Part shown: positions 34,643 to 42,849 of the stretch, piece by piece
How positions within the stretch are numbered: the stretch's first letter is position 1
How the letters are laid out: each line of letters opens with the position of its first letter
Assembly (NCBI GenBank): GCA_035606915.1
Contig: DATNDU010000203.1
Coordinates: forward strand, 21,085-85,084
DNA from: Roseiarcus sp035606915
GTDB taxonomy: Bacteria > Pseudomonadota > Alphaproteobacteria > Rhizobiales > Beijerinckiaceae
Length of the DNA: 64,000 nucleotides
Direction of reading: 5' to 3'
Notes under the pieces: generated by a model
What the model was told of the DNA's origin: nothing
Databases searched by the model: none
Seen by the model: only the letters and a program-made list of their open reading frames with translations
Made by a program: the position numbers and the translations under genes

Positions 34643-35302
34643 ATGAAGAAGGCTGCGCCCGAAAAGGTCGTCAGGCAGAGAGACCCCGACGGCACCAAAG
34701 CGCGTATCTTGGAGGCGGCAAAACGCGAGTTCGCGAAGCTTGGGTTCGGCGGCGCCCGCGTTGACAGCATCGCGACGCGGGCGAAAGCGAATAAGCGAAT
34801 GATCTACCATTATTTCATCAGTAAGGAAGAACTTTTCACAGCCGTGATAGAGGAGGCCTATCTCGAAATCCGCGTAGCGGAGCGGAAATTATCGCTCGAT
34901 TCGCTTGAGCCCGAAGCGGCGCTGGAACGTCTGGTCCGATTCACCTGGAAATATTATCTAGCCAATCCGGAATTCCTCACCTTCGTGAATAGCGAGAATT
35001 TGCACAAGGCGCGCCATTTGAAGAAGTCCAGCGTCATGACTCAGGAGTACCCGCATTTCGTCGGCATCGTTCAAGGCATTATCGATCGTGGCGTCGCGAA
35101 GGGGGTATTCCGACCAGGCATAGATGCGGTCCAACTTAACATCACAATGGCCGCGATCAGCTATTATTACCTCACGAACCGTTACACCGGATCGATCATC
35201 TACGACCGCGATCTGATGGCGAAAGACCGGCTGGACGAACGATTGGAGTTCAACGTAGATACGATAAAGCGCCTTGTGCGGCCCGATCCACGCGTGCTTT
35301 GA
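34643..35302 (+). CDS. TetR-family regulator of module A
   Basis: A 219-residue regulator (237 if the ATG at 34589 is used; neither has a strong ribosome site). The helix-turn-helix spans about residues 18-65, with AKLGFGGARVDSIATRAK and NKRMIYHYFISKEELF, followed by an all-helical ligand domain (ENLHKARHLKKSSVMTQ, AAISYYYLTNRYTGS). It is a paralogue of the TetR at 15927. Its own promoter carries the TAAC-N6-GTTA dyad, which recurs at three other module A promoters, so it is the likely common repressor. The ligand may be a CoA ester or the imported compound. Confidence 0.88.
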   Translation: MKKAAPEKVVRQRDPDGTKARILEAAKREFAKLGFGGARVDSIATRAKANKRMIYHYFISKEELFTAVIEEAYLEIRVAERKLSLDSLEPEAALERLVRFTWKYYLANPEFLTFVNSENLHKARHLKKSSVMTQEYPHFVGIVQGIIDRGVAKGVFRPGIDAVQLNITMAAISYYYLTNRYTGSIIYDRDLMAKDRLDERLEFNVDTIKRLVRPDPRVL

Positions 35303-35319
35303 CGCAACGCCGCGTCGCC

Positions 35320-36849
35320 TTATGCTGGGGAGCCGCTGGGGGCTGCATTGAGCCGTATGATTGGCGAGAAGGCCATGCGATCGAGAACGTCGCGCTGGAT
35401 ATTGACGCCGGGCGAAACTTCGATGAGCGCCACGCCGTCGTCGTCAAGGCGAAACACGGCCCTTTCGGTAATGTAGAGGACCGCTTGGCCATTGGATCTG
35501 GCCTGCGCTCCGCTGAAGGTGACGTGCTCGACCTCTTTGACGAGTTTCGGCAAGTCGCCCGCCTTGACGATTCGCACCCTACCGTCCAGGTCACTCTCGA
35601 CTTCCAGACCCTTCGCCTCAAAAGCCCCACAGAACACGACTTTGCGCGCCGTCTGAGTAATATCGACAAATCCGCCCGGGCCCACCAACCTTCCCCCGAT
35701 CATCGAGACGTTGACGTTACCCGCCGCGTCCATTTCGCCCATCCCGAGGAACGCCACGTCGATGCCGCCCCCAGAGTAGAAATCAAACTGATCGTTGGAC
35801 GCGATGATGGCGTCGGGGTCGCGCGCCGACCCGAACATCGGTCCATCCAGCATTTCACCATTATGGATCCCCTGCTCGACGGTTCCCCAGTAATTGGCCT
35901 GACCGGCGGCGGCCACGAGCGCGGGAATCCCGCCGGGTATGCCAAAGCCAAAATTCACCGAGCGCGCCTCGCCGAGTTCCCGCAGCGCACGCTCGGCGAT
36001 GATGCGTCGAATGCCCGTGGGCATTTCAAGCTTCGCGGCCGTTACCCGTTCGGAGAGCGGCGCCTCGCCGGAAATACTCGGCTCATATTTCGGCAGGTAG
36101 GTCTTGCGCGATTCGGGGGCCACAGTCACGCCATCGACGAGGACGCCGGGCACGCGCACCAGGCGCGCGTGCAACCCGCGTCTTTCGCGAATCGATTCCA
36201 CCTGCGCGTAAACCCGGCCGCCGCAATTGCGGGCCGCCAGCGCTACGGCATGGCAATCGAGATCGGCGGGTTCCCGGTGGAGCGTGAGATTGCCTCGGGC
36301 GTCCGACTCGGTCGCGCGGATCAACGCGAAATCGATAGGAATGGGCTTGTAGCGGAGATATTCGCGGCCATCGATCGAGAGCAATTCGACCAGGGAATCT
36401 TTCGCAGCCGCGTTGCATCGCCCGCCCTCGCGCCGCGGATCCGCGAAAGTGCCCAGGCCGATTCGCGTTATCAACCCAGGCCGCCCCGCGCCAATCTCGC
36501 GCAACAGGTTGGAAATCGCGCCGCCCGGAAACGCGTAGGCTTCGATCAAATTGTCGGCGGCGAGTTTCTGCATGCGCGGCGACCAACTCCAGTGGCCACC
36601 GATGACCCGGCGCACCATGCCGGCATGCGCGAACCGGCTGAGACCGCTGTCGCGCCCGTCGCCAATGCCCAGCGCGTGCACGAGGGTGAGGTCACGCGGA
36701 CTCCCGGTCGCCAAAAACGAGGCCTCGATCGCGGCGAACACATTATCGGCTTCCAAGAATATTCCAGACCCGGTCAGAGCGATGACGGCGCCATCGAAGA
36801 TGCGACTGGCGATCTCGGAGGTCTGCAAAATCTCGACGGCTTTTCCCAT
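35320..36849 (-). CDS. Fused class I CoA-transferase (acetate/3-oxoacid type)
   Basis: A 509-residue fusion of the alpha and beta CoA-transferase subunits. The alpha half (to about 250) has ALTGSGIFLEADNV and the GGHWSWSP and FPGGAIS segments; the beta half carries the catalytic Glu in GTVEQGIHNG. ATG 36849 is preferred over longer readings because GAGGGAAG precedes it and the upstream part is noise. It transfers CoA from acetyl- or succinyl-CoA to a carboxylic acid in the cytosol. Divergent from the acyl-CoA dehydrogenase operon across operator C, it would supply that operon's substrate. Confidence 0.88.
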   Translation of the reverse strand: MGKAVEILQTSEIASRIFDGAVIALTGSGIFLEADNVFAAIEASFLATGSPRDLTLVHALGIGDGRDSGLSRFAHAGMVRRVIGGHWSWSPRMQKLAADNLIEAYAFPGGAISNLLREIGAGRPGLITRIGLGTFADPRREGGRCNAAAKDSLVELLSIDGREYLRYKPIPIDFALIRATESDARGNLTLHREPADLDCHAVALAARNCGGRVYAQVESIRERRGLHARLVRVPGVLVDGVTVAPESRKTYLPKYEPSISGEAPLSERVTAAKLEMPTGIRRIIAERALRELGEARSVNFGFGIPGGIPALVAAAGQANYWGTVEQGIHNGEMLDGPMFGSARDPDAIIASNDQFDFYSGGGIDVAFLGMGEMDAAGNVNVSMIGGRLVGPGGFVDITQTARKVVFCGAFEAKGLEVESDLDGRVRIVKAGDLPKLVKEVEHVTFSGAQARSNGQAVLYITERAVFRLDDDGVALIEVSPGVNIQRDVLDRMAFSPIIRLNAAPSGSPA

Positions 36850-36915
36850 TGCGCTTCCCTCATTCACCGACAATTCTAGGCCGCTCGCGACGGTCCCTCC
36901 CGCGGGGCGAATCCC

Positions 36916-36965
36916 TTGACGCGCCGATTGCGGGGCTATAAATAACTGGATAGTTACTATTCCAA
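36916..36965. promoter_or_regulatory. Divergent promoters with shared TetR-type operator, site C
   Basis: The dyad AATAAC-TGGATA-GTTACT (36941-36958) sits in the CoA-transferase/acyl-CoA-dehydrogenase gap. For the plus strand, TTGACG (36916-36921) is 17 bp from TAAATA (36939-36944). For the minus strand, TTGGAA (36965-36960) is 17 bp from TTTATA (36942-36937). The operator thus overlaps both promoters and one repressor dimer could close both. Confidence 0.62.
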
Positions 36966-37034
36966 CGAATGTCGAGCGCCTTCGCTCTTTCGCGCCTCGG
37001 CCAACGAAAGAATCCAGGATCGGCGAGGAAAGAC

Positions 37035-38195
37035 ATGCTTCCTGTCCCCAAAGGCGATCGAGACACCTATCTGCAAATACGAGATATGGCGCGCATTTTT
37101 GCCGACGGGGAGGTGCGGCCGAAGGCGGAGGCGCTCGATCGCGACGAGCGCTTCCCGCGCGAATTGTACCAGCAAATGGGCGAGCTCGGCCTGTTCGGCA
37201 TAACCGTGCCCGCCGAACTCGGCGGCGTCGGCCTCGATAGTTATGCCTACGCAATCGTCATGGAAGAACTGGCGCGCGGATATGCGTCGGTCGCCGATCA
37301 ATGCGGAGTCGTCGAACTCATTGGGACGCTGCTCAGCCGATACGCAACCGCCGAGCAGCAAGCTAGATGGATTCCGGAGGTCGTATCCGCTCGGAGATTC
37401 GTGAGCTACTGCATTTCCGAGCCGGAAGCTGGTTCCGACGTTGGGGGTATCAAGACGACGGCGGTTCGCGACGGCGCCGGCTGGCGCTTGAACGGCGGCA
37501 AAATCTGGATTCATAACGCCCCGGTGGCCGATGTCGGCTTCGTTCTGGCGCGCACCGATCCCGCTGCCGGAAATCGTGGCATGTCGATCTTTATCGTCCC
37601 CCTCGATGCAGCGGGCGTCTCCCGAGGGCCAAAAGAACACAAGATGGGCCAGCGCGCGAGCCAGGTGGGAGCGCTGCACTTCGACAATGTCGCGGTTCCA
37701 CAAGGGGCATTGCTGGGTCAGGAAGGGCGCGGTTTCCATATGATGATGAGCGCGCTCGAAAAGGGGCGCGTCGGCATCGCCTCGCTTGCTGTCGGCATTG
37801 CACAAGCGGGCCTCGAGGCCGCGCTGGAGTACACGCAGACCCGCAAGCAGTTTGGTCAACCGATCGGGGCCAACCAAGGCCTGCAATGGATGCTGGCGGA
37901 CATGGTGAAGGAGATTACCGCCGCGCGCGCCCTCGTGCATCGGGCCGCGATTATGATCGACAATGGCGAACCCGCCAATGCGGCCTGCTCGATCGCCAAG
38001 TGTTTCGCGGGCGACATGGTCGTGGCTCAAACGGCCAATGCGGTTCAGATGTTCGGCGGCTCCGGCTATATCAGAGGTTTCGAGGTCGAGCGTCTTTATC
38101 GCGACGCCAAGATCTGCCAGATCTACGAAGGCACCCAGCAAATCCAGCGCACGGTAATCGCCCGCGAGCTGATAAAGAACGGAGCACGAATTTGA
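37035..38195 (+). CDS. Acyl-CoA dehydrogenase, module A
   Basis: A 386-residue FAD enzyme introducing a 2,3-double bond into an acyl-CoA. It has CISEPEAGSDVGGIKTTA and KIWIHNAPVADVGFV (FAD/substrate signature 1), KMGQRASQVG, GRVGIASLAVGIAQAG, RKQFGQPI and the base Glu in IYEGTQQIQR at the C-terminus. The ATG at 37035 follows GAGGA and gives a length matching the paralogue at 49924 (384 residues); an upstream ATG at 36969 would start only 10 bp past the operator. First gene of an operon with SDR, DUF993 and isomerase genes. Confidence 0.92.
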   Translation: MLPVPKGDRDTYLQIRDMARIFADGEVRPKAEALDRDERFPRELYQQMGELGLFGITVPAELGGVGLDSYAYAIVMEELARGYASVADQCGVVELIGTLLSRYATAEQQARWIPEVVSARRFVSYCISEPEAGSDVGGIKTTAVRDGAGWRLNGGKIWIHNAPVADVGFVLARTDPAAGNRGMSIFIVPLDAAGVSRGPKEHKMGQRASQVGALHFDNVAVPQGALLGQEGRGFHMMMSALEKGRVGIASLAVGIAQAGLEAALEYTQTRKQFGQPIGANQGLQWMLADMVKEITAARALVHRAAIMIDNGEPANAACSIAKCFAGDMVVAQTANAVQMFGGSGYIRGFEVERLYRDAKICQIYEGTQQIQRTVIARELIKNGARI

Positions 38196-38962
38196 CGGGC
38201 TATGCCGCGCTGATTACCGGCGGCAGCCGCGGGATCGGGAGAGGAATTGCGACCGCGCTCGCCGCGGAAGGATTTTCGATCGCGGTGAACGCCCTTGTCC
38301 ACGACGAGGAGGTCGAAGAGACGATTGCGTCGCTGCGAAACCAAGGCGTCAAAGCCATAGCGGCCATTGGCGATGTGTCCGATCTATCGATCCATGGCTC
38401 GTTGCTGGAACAAGCGGAGATCGGCGTCGGTCCACTTTCGACGTTGGTCAACAACGCCGGCGTCTCCGTGCTTCGGCGCGGAGACCTTCTCGATGTCGCG
38501 CCCGAAAGCTATGATCGCTGCCAGGCTATAAATACGCGCGGCGCGTTTTTTCTCACCCAGGCATGGGCCAAGCGGGTGCTGGCGCAGCCCCGCGACGATG
38601 ATCGTCATCGATCGATAATCACCATCTCCTCCTCGAACGCGGTCGCGGTTTCGATTTCGCGAGGCGAGTATTGCGTTTCCAAGGCGGCGACTTCGATGAT
38701 CGCCAAGCTCTTCGCAGTTCGCCTGGGCGCCGAAGGCATTGGATCTTATGAAATTCAGCCAGGCTTAATTGAAACCTCGATGACCGCGGTGGTCAAGAAC
38801 CTCTATGAACAGCGCATTCGCGAGGGGCTGATCGTCGCGCCACGGATGGGTCAGCCGTCAGACATTGGATCGATCGCTGCCGCCATGGCGACCGGCAAGC
38901 TCGCCTACTGCACAGGCCAGGCGGTGCACGCCGACGGCGGCCTCCTTATCCCTAGATTTTGA
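38192..38962 (+). CDS. SDR-family dehydrogenase (3-ketoacyl-ACP-reductase-like), module A
   Basis: A 256-residue short-chain dehydrogenase: TGGSRGIGRG cofactor loop at residues 9-18, NNAGVSV, catalytic Ser in ISSSNAVAV and Tyr/Lys in GEYCVSKAA, then IQPGLIETSMT. The start is TTG at 38192, overlapping the TGA of the acyl-CoA dehydrogenase (TTGA) with GGAG 8 bp upstream. It has a paralogue of identical length in module B (52796). Position suggests oxidation of a 3-hydroxyacyl-CoA or of a cyclitol-type alcohol. Confidence 0.88.
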   Translation: MTGYAALITGGSRGIGRGIATALAAEGFSIAVNALVHDEEVEETIASLRNQGVKAIAAIGDVSDLSIHGSLLEQAEIGVGPLSTLVNNAGVSVLRRGDLLDVAPESYDRCQAINTRGAFFLTQAWAKRVLAQPRDDDRHRSIITISSSNAVAVSISRGEYCVSKAATSMIAKLFAVRLGAEGIGSYEIQPGLIETSMTAVVKNLYEQRIREGLIVAPRMGQPSDIGSIAAAMATGKLAYCTGQAVHADGGLLIPRF

Positions 38963-38976
38963 TTCTGGAGCCCGTG

Positions 38977-40149
38977 ATGAACTCATCCGAACTTACGCTT
39001 CCCGATGAGTCCGGCGGCTCGTCATTGTATCGGCTGCGTGGCGCTCCCGTCGCGACACCCTCCCCGCCGCACGTATTCAATCGCGTGGCCTTGTCGGCGG
39101 CCCACGTCGTCGCCGATCCCTTCGCAAGCCGGGAGCCGAGCGCCGGCCCGGCGATTGATTGGGATGGGACGATCCGTTTTCGCCGTCACCTTCTGGACCT
39201 CGGCATGGGCATCGCCGAGGCTATGGACACCGCGCAGCGTGGCGGCGGACTCGATTGGCAGGGCGCCCTGGAACTCGTTCGGCGTTCGCTCGACGCCGCC
39301 GCGCCGCAAGAGCGGCAGCGGATCTTCTCGGGAGCGGGAACCGATCAACTGGAACCGGGCGACGCGCGGGACTTGGACGACGTAGTGAGGGCTTATATCG
39401 AGCAGATCGAAGCGATTCAGAAGCTAGGCGGACGAATCGTTCTGATGGCTAGCCGTGCGCTGGCCCGCGTCGCCCGGACGGCCGCCGACTATGAAAACGT
39501 CTACCGCAAAGTTTTGGCCTCTTGCGAGCGTCCGGTGATCTTGCACTGGTTGGGCGATATGTTTGACCCGCTGCTGACGGGATACTGGGGCGCGGGTCGC
39601 TTCGAACCCGCGCTGGAGACGGCCCTCGCGGTGATTGGCGCGAACGCCGGCAAGATCGAGGGCATCAAGATTTCGCTTCTCGATGCGGAAAAGGAGATTG
39701 TGATGCGTCGGCGGCTGCCGCCAACGGTCAAAATGTATACGGGCGACGACTTCAACTATCCCGAACTCATCAAGGGCGACGCGAGTGGCTTCAGTCACGC
39801 GCTGCTCGGCATTTTCGACCCGATCGCGCCCGCAGCATCAATCGCCCTCGCAGCTCTCGCCCGGGGCGACGCCAAAACCTTCGATGGGATTCTCGCGCCG
39901 ACGGTTCCCTTGAGCCGCCTGATCTTCCGAGCCCCAACCCAATTCTACAAAACCGGCGTCGTGTTCCTCGCCTTTTTGAACGGCCACCAAAGCCACTTCG
40001 TGATGCTCGGTGGCGCGCAGTCCATGCGCCCGCTGCCCTACTTTACCACATTGTTCCGACTGGCCGACGAGGCGGGTTTGCTGCGAGACCCGGACCTCGC
40101 CACGGCACGCATGCGCCGTTTCCTGGCATTCTACGGCTTCGGGGACTAA
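38977..40149 (+). CDS. DUF993-family dihydrodipicolinate-synthase-like protein
   Basis: A 390-residue protein of the DUF993 family, a variant TIM barrel related to dihydrodipicolinate synthase and other class I aldolases. The probable Schiff-base Lys is in KIEGIKISLLDAEKE; other conserved parts are LHWLGDMFDP, YTGDDFNYPELIKGD and LAFLNGHQSHF. The usual YNxP tyrosine motif is not evident. ATG 38977 follows GGAG; an ATG 18 bp upstream overlaps the SDR stop. Inference: a retro-aldol or decarboxylation step in the pathway. Its close linkage to an acyl-CoA dehydrogenase is unusual. Confidence 0.82.
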   Translation: MNSSELTLPDESGGSSLYRLRGAPVATPSPPHVFNRVALSAAHVVADPFASREPSAGPAIDWDGTIRFRRHLLDLGMGIAEAMDTAQRGGGLDWQGALELVRRSLDAAAPQERQRIFSGAGTDQLEPGDARDLDDVVRAYIEQIEAIQKLGGRIVLMASRALARVARTAADYENVYRKVLASCERPVILHWLGDMFDPLLTGYWGAGRFEPALETALAVIGANAGKIEGIKISLLDAEKEIVMRRRLPPTVKMYTGDDFNYPELIKGDASGFSHALLGIFDPIAPAASIALAALARGDAKTFDGILAPTVPLSRLIFRAPTQFYKTGVVFLAFLNGHQSHFVMLGGAQSMRPLPYFTTLFRLADEAGLLRDPDLATARMRRFLAFYGFGD

Positions 40150-40153
40150 TTCA

Positions 40154-41011
40154 TTGCGCGCCTTAGAGGATCGCCTCGATCTTTGCTCCATCAACACCGC
40201 GACGCTAGGCCACAAAGCGCCCATCGGCGCGGTGATCGAGAGTGTCGCAAGATTTGGTTTCGGCGGAATCTGCCCCTGGCGCCGCGATCTGGAAACAGAG
40301 GACATCCACGCGGTATCGCGGCAAATCCGCGACGCCGGGCTTTCAGTATCAGGGTATTGCCGTTCCACCTATCTGCCGGCCGCCACGACCGAGGCTTTTC
40401 GCGCCAACGTCGAAGACAATATTCGCGCCATCGATCAGGCGGCGATTATCGGCGCCGCCTGCTTTGTAATGGTCGTGGGATCATTGCCCACGGGCTCCCG
40501 CGATCTTCCCGCCGCGCGAGACCAGGTGGCAGAGGGAACCGCGACGCTGTTGCGACACGCGCGCAGCGTCGGTGTGCGGCTCGCCTTGGAACCGCTGCAC
40601 CCTATGTACGCCAACGACCGGTCGTGTCTGAATACGATCCAGCAGGCCCTCGATCTCGCCGATTTGCTGGAGCCGGGGGCGCCGGAAGCACCCGACCTCG
40701 GCCTGGCGATCGATGTCTATCACGTTTGGTGGGATCCCGCTCTGGCTGAGGGAATCGCGCGCGCCGGCGCCGCGCGTCGAATCCTGGGCTTCCATGTTTG
40801 TGACTGGCTGGTTCCGACGCGCGACTTCCTCACCGATCGCGGCATGATGGGTGACGGGGTGATCGATATCCCAAGCGTTCGCGCGATGGTGGAGGCGGCC
40901 GGGTACAACCAGCTCGTCGAGGTCGAGATATTCTCAGACCGCGACTGGTGGGCGCGTCCGCCCGAAGAAGCGCTTTCGGTTTGCGCACAGCGGCTGCAAA
41001 CGGTGTGCTGA
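40154..41011 (+). CDS. Sugar phosphate isomerase/epimerase-like TIM barrel protein
   Basis: A 285-residue xylose-isomerase-like barrel. It has LCSINTATLGHKAPIGAVI, the metal-site residues Glu in LALEPLHPMY, Asp/His in AIDVYHVWWDP, His in LGFHVCDW and Glu in QLVEVEIFSD, all in the order of the family. The start is TTG at 40154, 4 bp after the DUF993 stop; no better start exists before the conserved N-terminus. Members isomerise or epimerise keto sugars or 2-keto acids. It ends the operon; the next gene converges from the other strand. Confidence 0.85.
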   Translation: MRALEDRLDLCSINTATLGHKAPIGAVIESVARFGFGGICPWRRDLETEDIHAVSRQIRDAGLSVSGYCRSTYLPAATTEAFRANVEDNIRAIDQAAIIGAACFVMVVGSLPTGSRDLPAARDQVAEGTATLLRHARSVGVRLALEPLHPMYANDRSCLNTIQQALDLADLLEPGAPEAPDLGLAIDVYHVWWDPALAEGIARAGAARRILGFHVCDWLVPTRDFLTDRGMMGDGVIDIPSVRAMVEAAGYNQLVEVEIFSDRDWWARPPEEALSVCAQRLQTVC

Positions 41012-41024
41012 AACAAGCGCCGCG

Positions 41025-41795
41025 CTACTTGCCTGTAAAGGTCGGGCGGCGCTTCTCCCGGAAGCTCGCCACCCCCTCCTGTTTGTCGGAAGTCGCCGCG
41101 ACAAGACCGCCCGCGAGTCGGTCGATCGCCTGTTCGCGACCTTCGCCAATCGCGGCGTTGAGAACGAGACGCGTCGTCTCCACCGCGCGCGGCGCCAATC
41201 CCGCGACTCTCGCGGCAATTTCTAGCGCCCGGACCACAGGAGCATCGGAGATCTCATTCAGGAACCCGACCGACCACAGCCGCTCGGCCGTGAGTTGACC
41301 CCCAGTCAGCGCCATTTCCCGCAGCAGAGCTTGCGGCAACAATCGCCCGAGCCTCTGGGCGCCGGACCAACCCGGCGTCACGCCGATCGAGGCTTCCGGC
41401 AATGCGAACAGCGCGCCCTTCGAGGCGATGCGGACATCGCAAAGCGCCGCCAGTTCAAGGCCGCCGCCGAACGCTGACCCATTGATCGCGCCGATGACGG
41501 GGACAGGCAGCCGCGCCAGCCTATCAAACAAGGCGTGACCGCCTCCGACCCAGTCTCGCCCGAACTCAACCGGGTCCAGTGCGCCCCATTCGGAAATGTC
41601 CGCGCCCGAGCAGAACGCGTCGCCGCCCTCGCCAGCGATCACGACCGCACGAACCTCGCGGTCGCGCTCCACCTGCGCGGCCGCAGCGGCGAGCCCTTCC
41701 AGCATCGCGCCATTGAGCGAATTGCGCTTACGTAGATTGTCGAGGATGCAAAGCAACGTTGTCGCTCGACGCTCGATCCGCACCGTTCCCGTCAT
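41025..41795 (-). CDS. Enoyl-CoA hydratase/isomerase-family protein
   Basis: A 256-residue crotonase-fold enzyme. Both glutamates of true hydratases are present, in AFGGGLELAALCD and LPEASIGVTPG, together with the oxyanion-hole regions FCSGADISEW and AFGGG. ATG 41795 is favoured because AAGGTGGG lies at proper distance; another ATG is 6 bp upstream. It is the last gene of the importer 3 operon, 104 bp after a permease. It probably hydrates the enoyl-CoA made by the module A acyl-CoA dehydrogenase. Confidence 0.88.
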   Translation of the reverse strand: MTGTVRIERRATTLLCILDNLRKRNSLNGAMLEGLAAAAAQVERDREVRAVVIAGEGGDAFCSGADISEWGALDPVEFGRDWVGGGHALFDRLARLPVPVIGAINGSAFGGGLELAALCDVRIASKGALFALPEASIGVTPGWSGAQRLGRLLPQALLREMALTGGQLTAERLWSVGFLNEISDAPVVRALEIAARVAGLAPRAVETTRLVLNAAIGEGREQAIDRLAGGLVAATSDKQEGVASFREKRRPTFTGK

Positions 41796-41899
41796 CGCCA
41801 TCCCACCTTTTCGGGAGCAAGACCCAGGCCGGCGGCTCGCGCTTTCCACGTCTTCCGAACCGCTCGCGTCGGAGTCGACGACGGCGCTACGCCTTCGCC

Positions 41900-42847
41900 C
41901 TATTTGATTACCGCGACTTTGCTGCGATCCATGGTGATCGCGACCGCCGCCACAAGAAGAAACCCGAAAACGATCTGCTGCGCGAAGGCGCTGACGCCGA
42001 CATACGTCATCCCTATCCGCACGACCTGAACGATCAACGCGCCGACAAATGTCCGCCATATCGAACCGACGCCGCCCGTGATCGCTGTGCCGCCGACGAC
42101 GATGCAGGCGATGGCGGGCAGCAGGAACTCGTTGGCGAGTGTCGGAGAGCCGGACCCCAAACGCGCCGCCATGACAACGCCAGCAACTCCGGCCATCGTG
42201 CCCGACAAAACGTAGGTTGCGATCTTTGTGCGATCGACGTCGATTCCGGACGCCATTACCGCCCGCTCCTGCGCGCCGATGCCGCGCACGAGCCGCCCGA
42301 ACGGCGTCAGGCCGAGTAGCGCGCTGAGGATCGCCAGAAAGACTAAGCCGATCCAGATTTCATTGGGAACGCCAGCGATCGCGCCCACCGCCCAGCTCAA
42401 GTTCCTCGCGCTGTCTTTCGCCGAAATATCGATCGATCGCTCGGTCGAGTACCAGTAGCCTGCCGAAGTGACGACGCCACTGACGGCGAGGGTCGCAATA
42501 AACGAAGGAATGCGGAGTTTCGTCGAGACGATTCCGCCAAGAAATCCGGCGACGGCGCCGCCAAAAATCGCCAGCGGCACGGCTGCAAACCCCAGACGCG
42601 GCAAATTCACGGCAAGGATGCAACTCGTCATCGAGGCGACGCTCTGTATTGACAGATCGATGCCTCCGATCATGATAACAAAAGTAACACCCGACGCGAT
42701 CAGGAAAATCGTCATCGTGTCTGAAGTGATTGTAAGTAAATTTCCGATCGATAAGAACGTTCGATCATAGAGGCCGATGGATAGCACCAGCGCCGCCAAT
42801 ACGACAAGAGGCGCTAAAGTCTGAGCTTTTTCGCGTGAAATCGCCAT
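41900..42847 (-). CDS. Ribose-type ABC importer permease (importer 3, second)
   Basis: A 315-residue BPD_transp_2 inner-membrane protein: IMIGGIDLSIQSVASM, IGAQERAVMASGIDVDRT and IVVGGTAITGGVGSIWRT are the family landmarks, and it ends with the basic DRSKVAVIK tail seen also in the first permease of this importer. It is 2 bp after the ATPase gene, indicating tight coupling. It forms the channel with the product of 44369. Confidence 0.88.
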   Translation of the reverse strand: MAISREKAQTLAPLVVLAALVLSIGLYDRTFLSIGNLLTITSDTMTIFLIASGVTFVIMIGGIDLSIQSVASMTSCILAVNLPRLGFAAVPLAIFGGAVAGFLGGIVSTKLRIPSFIATLAVSGVVTSAGYWYSTERSIDISAKDSARNLSWAVGAIAGVPNEIWIGLVFLAILSALLGLTPFGRLVRGIGAQERAVMASGIDVDRTKIATYVLSGTMAGVAGVVMAARLGSGSPTLANEFLLPAIACIVVGGTAITGGVGSIWRTFVGALIVQVVRIGMTYVGVSAFAQQIVFGFLLVAAVAITMDRSKVAVIK

Positions 42848-42849
42848 TA

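Noticed and set aside
35299..36879. A 526-codon plus-strand frame
   Set aside because: Antisense of the CoA-transferase gene, with no family resemblance; high GC makes long antisense frames common.
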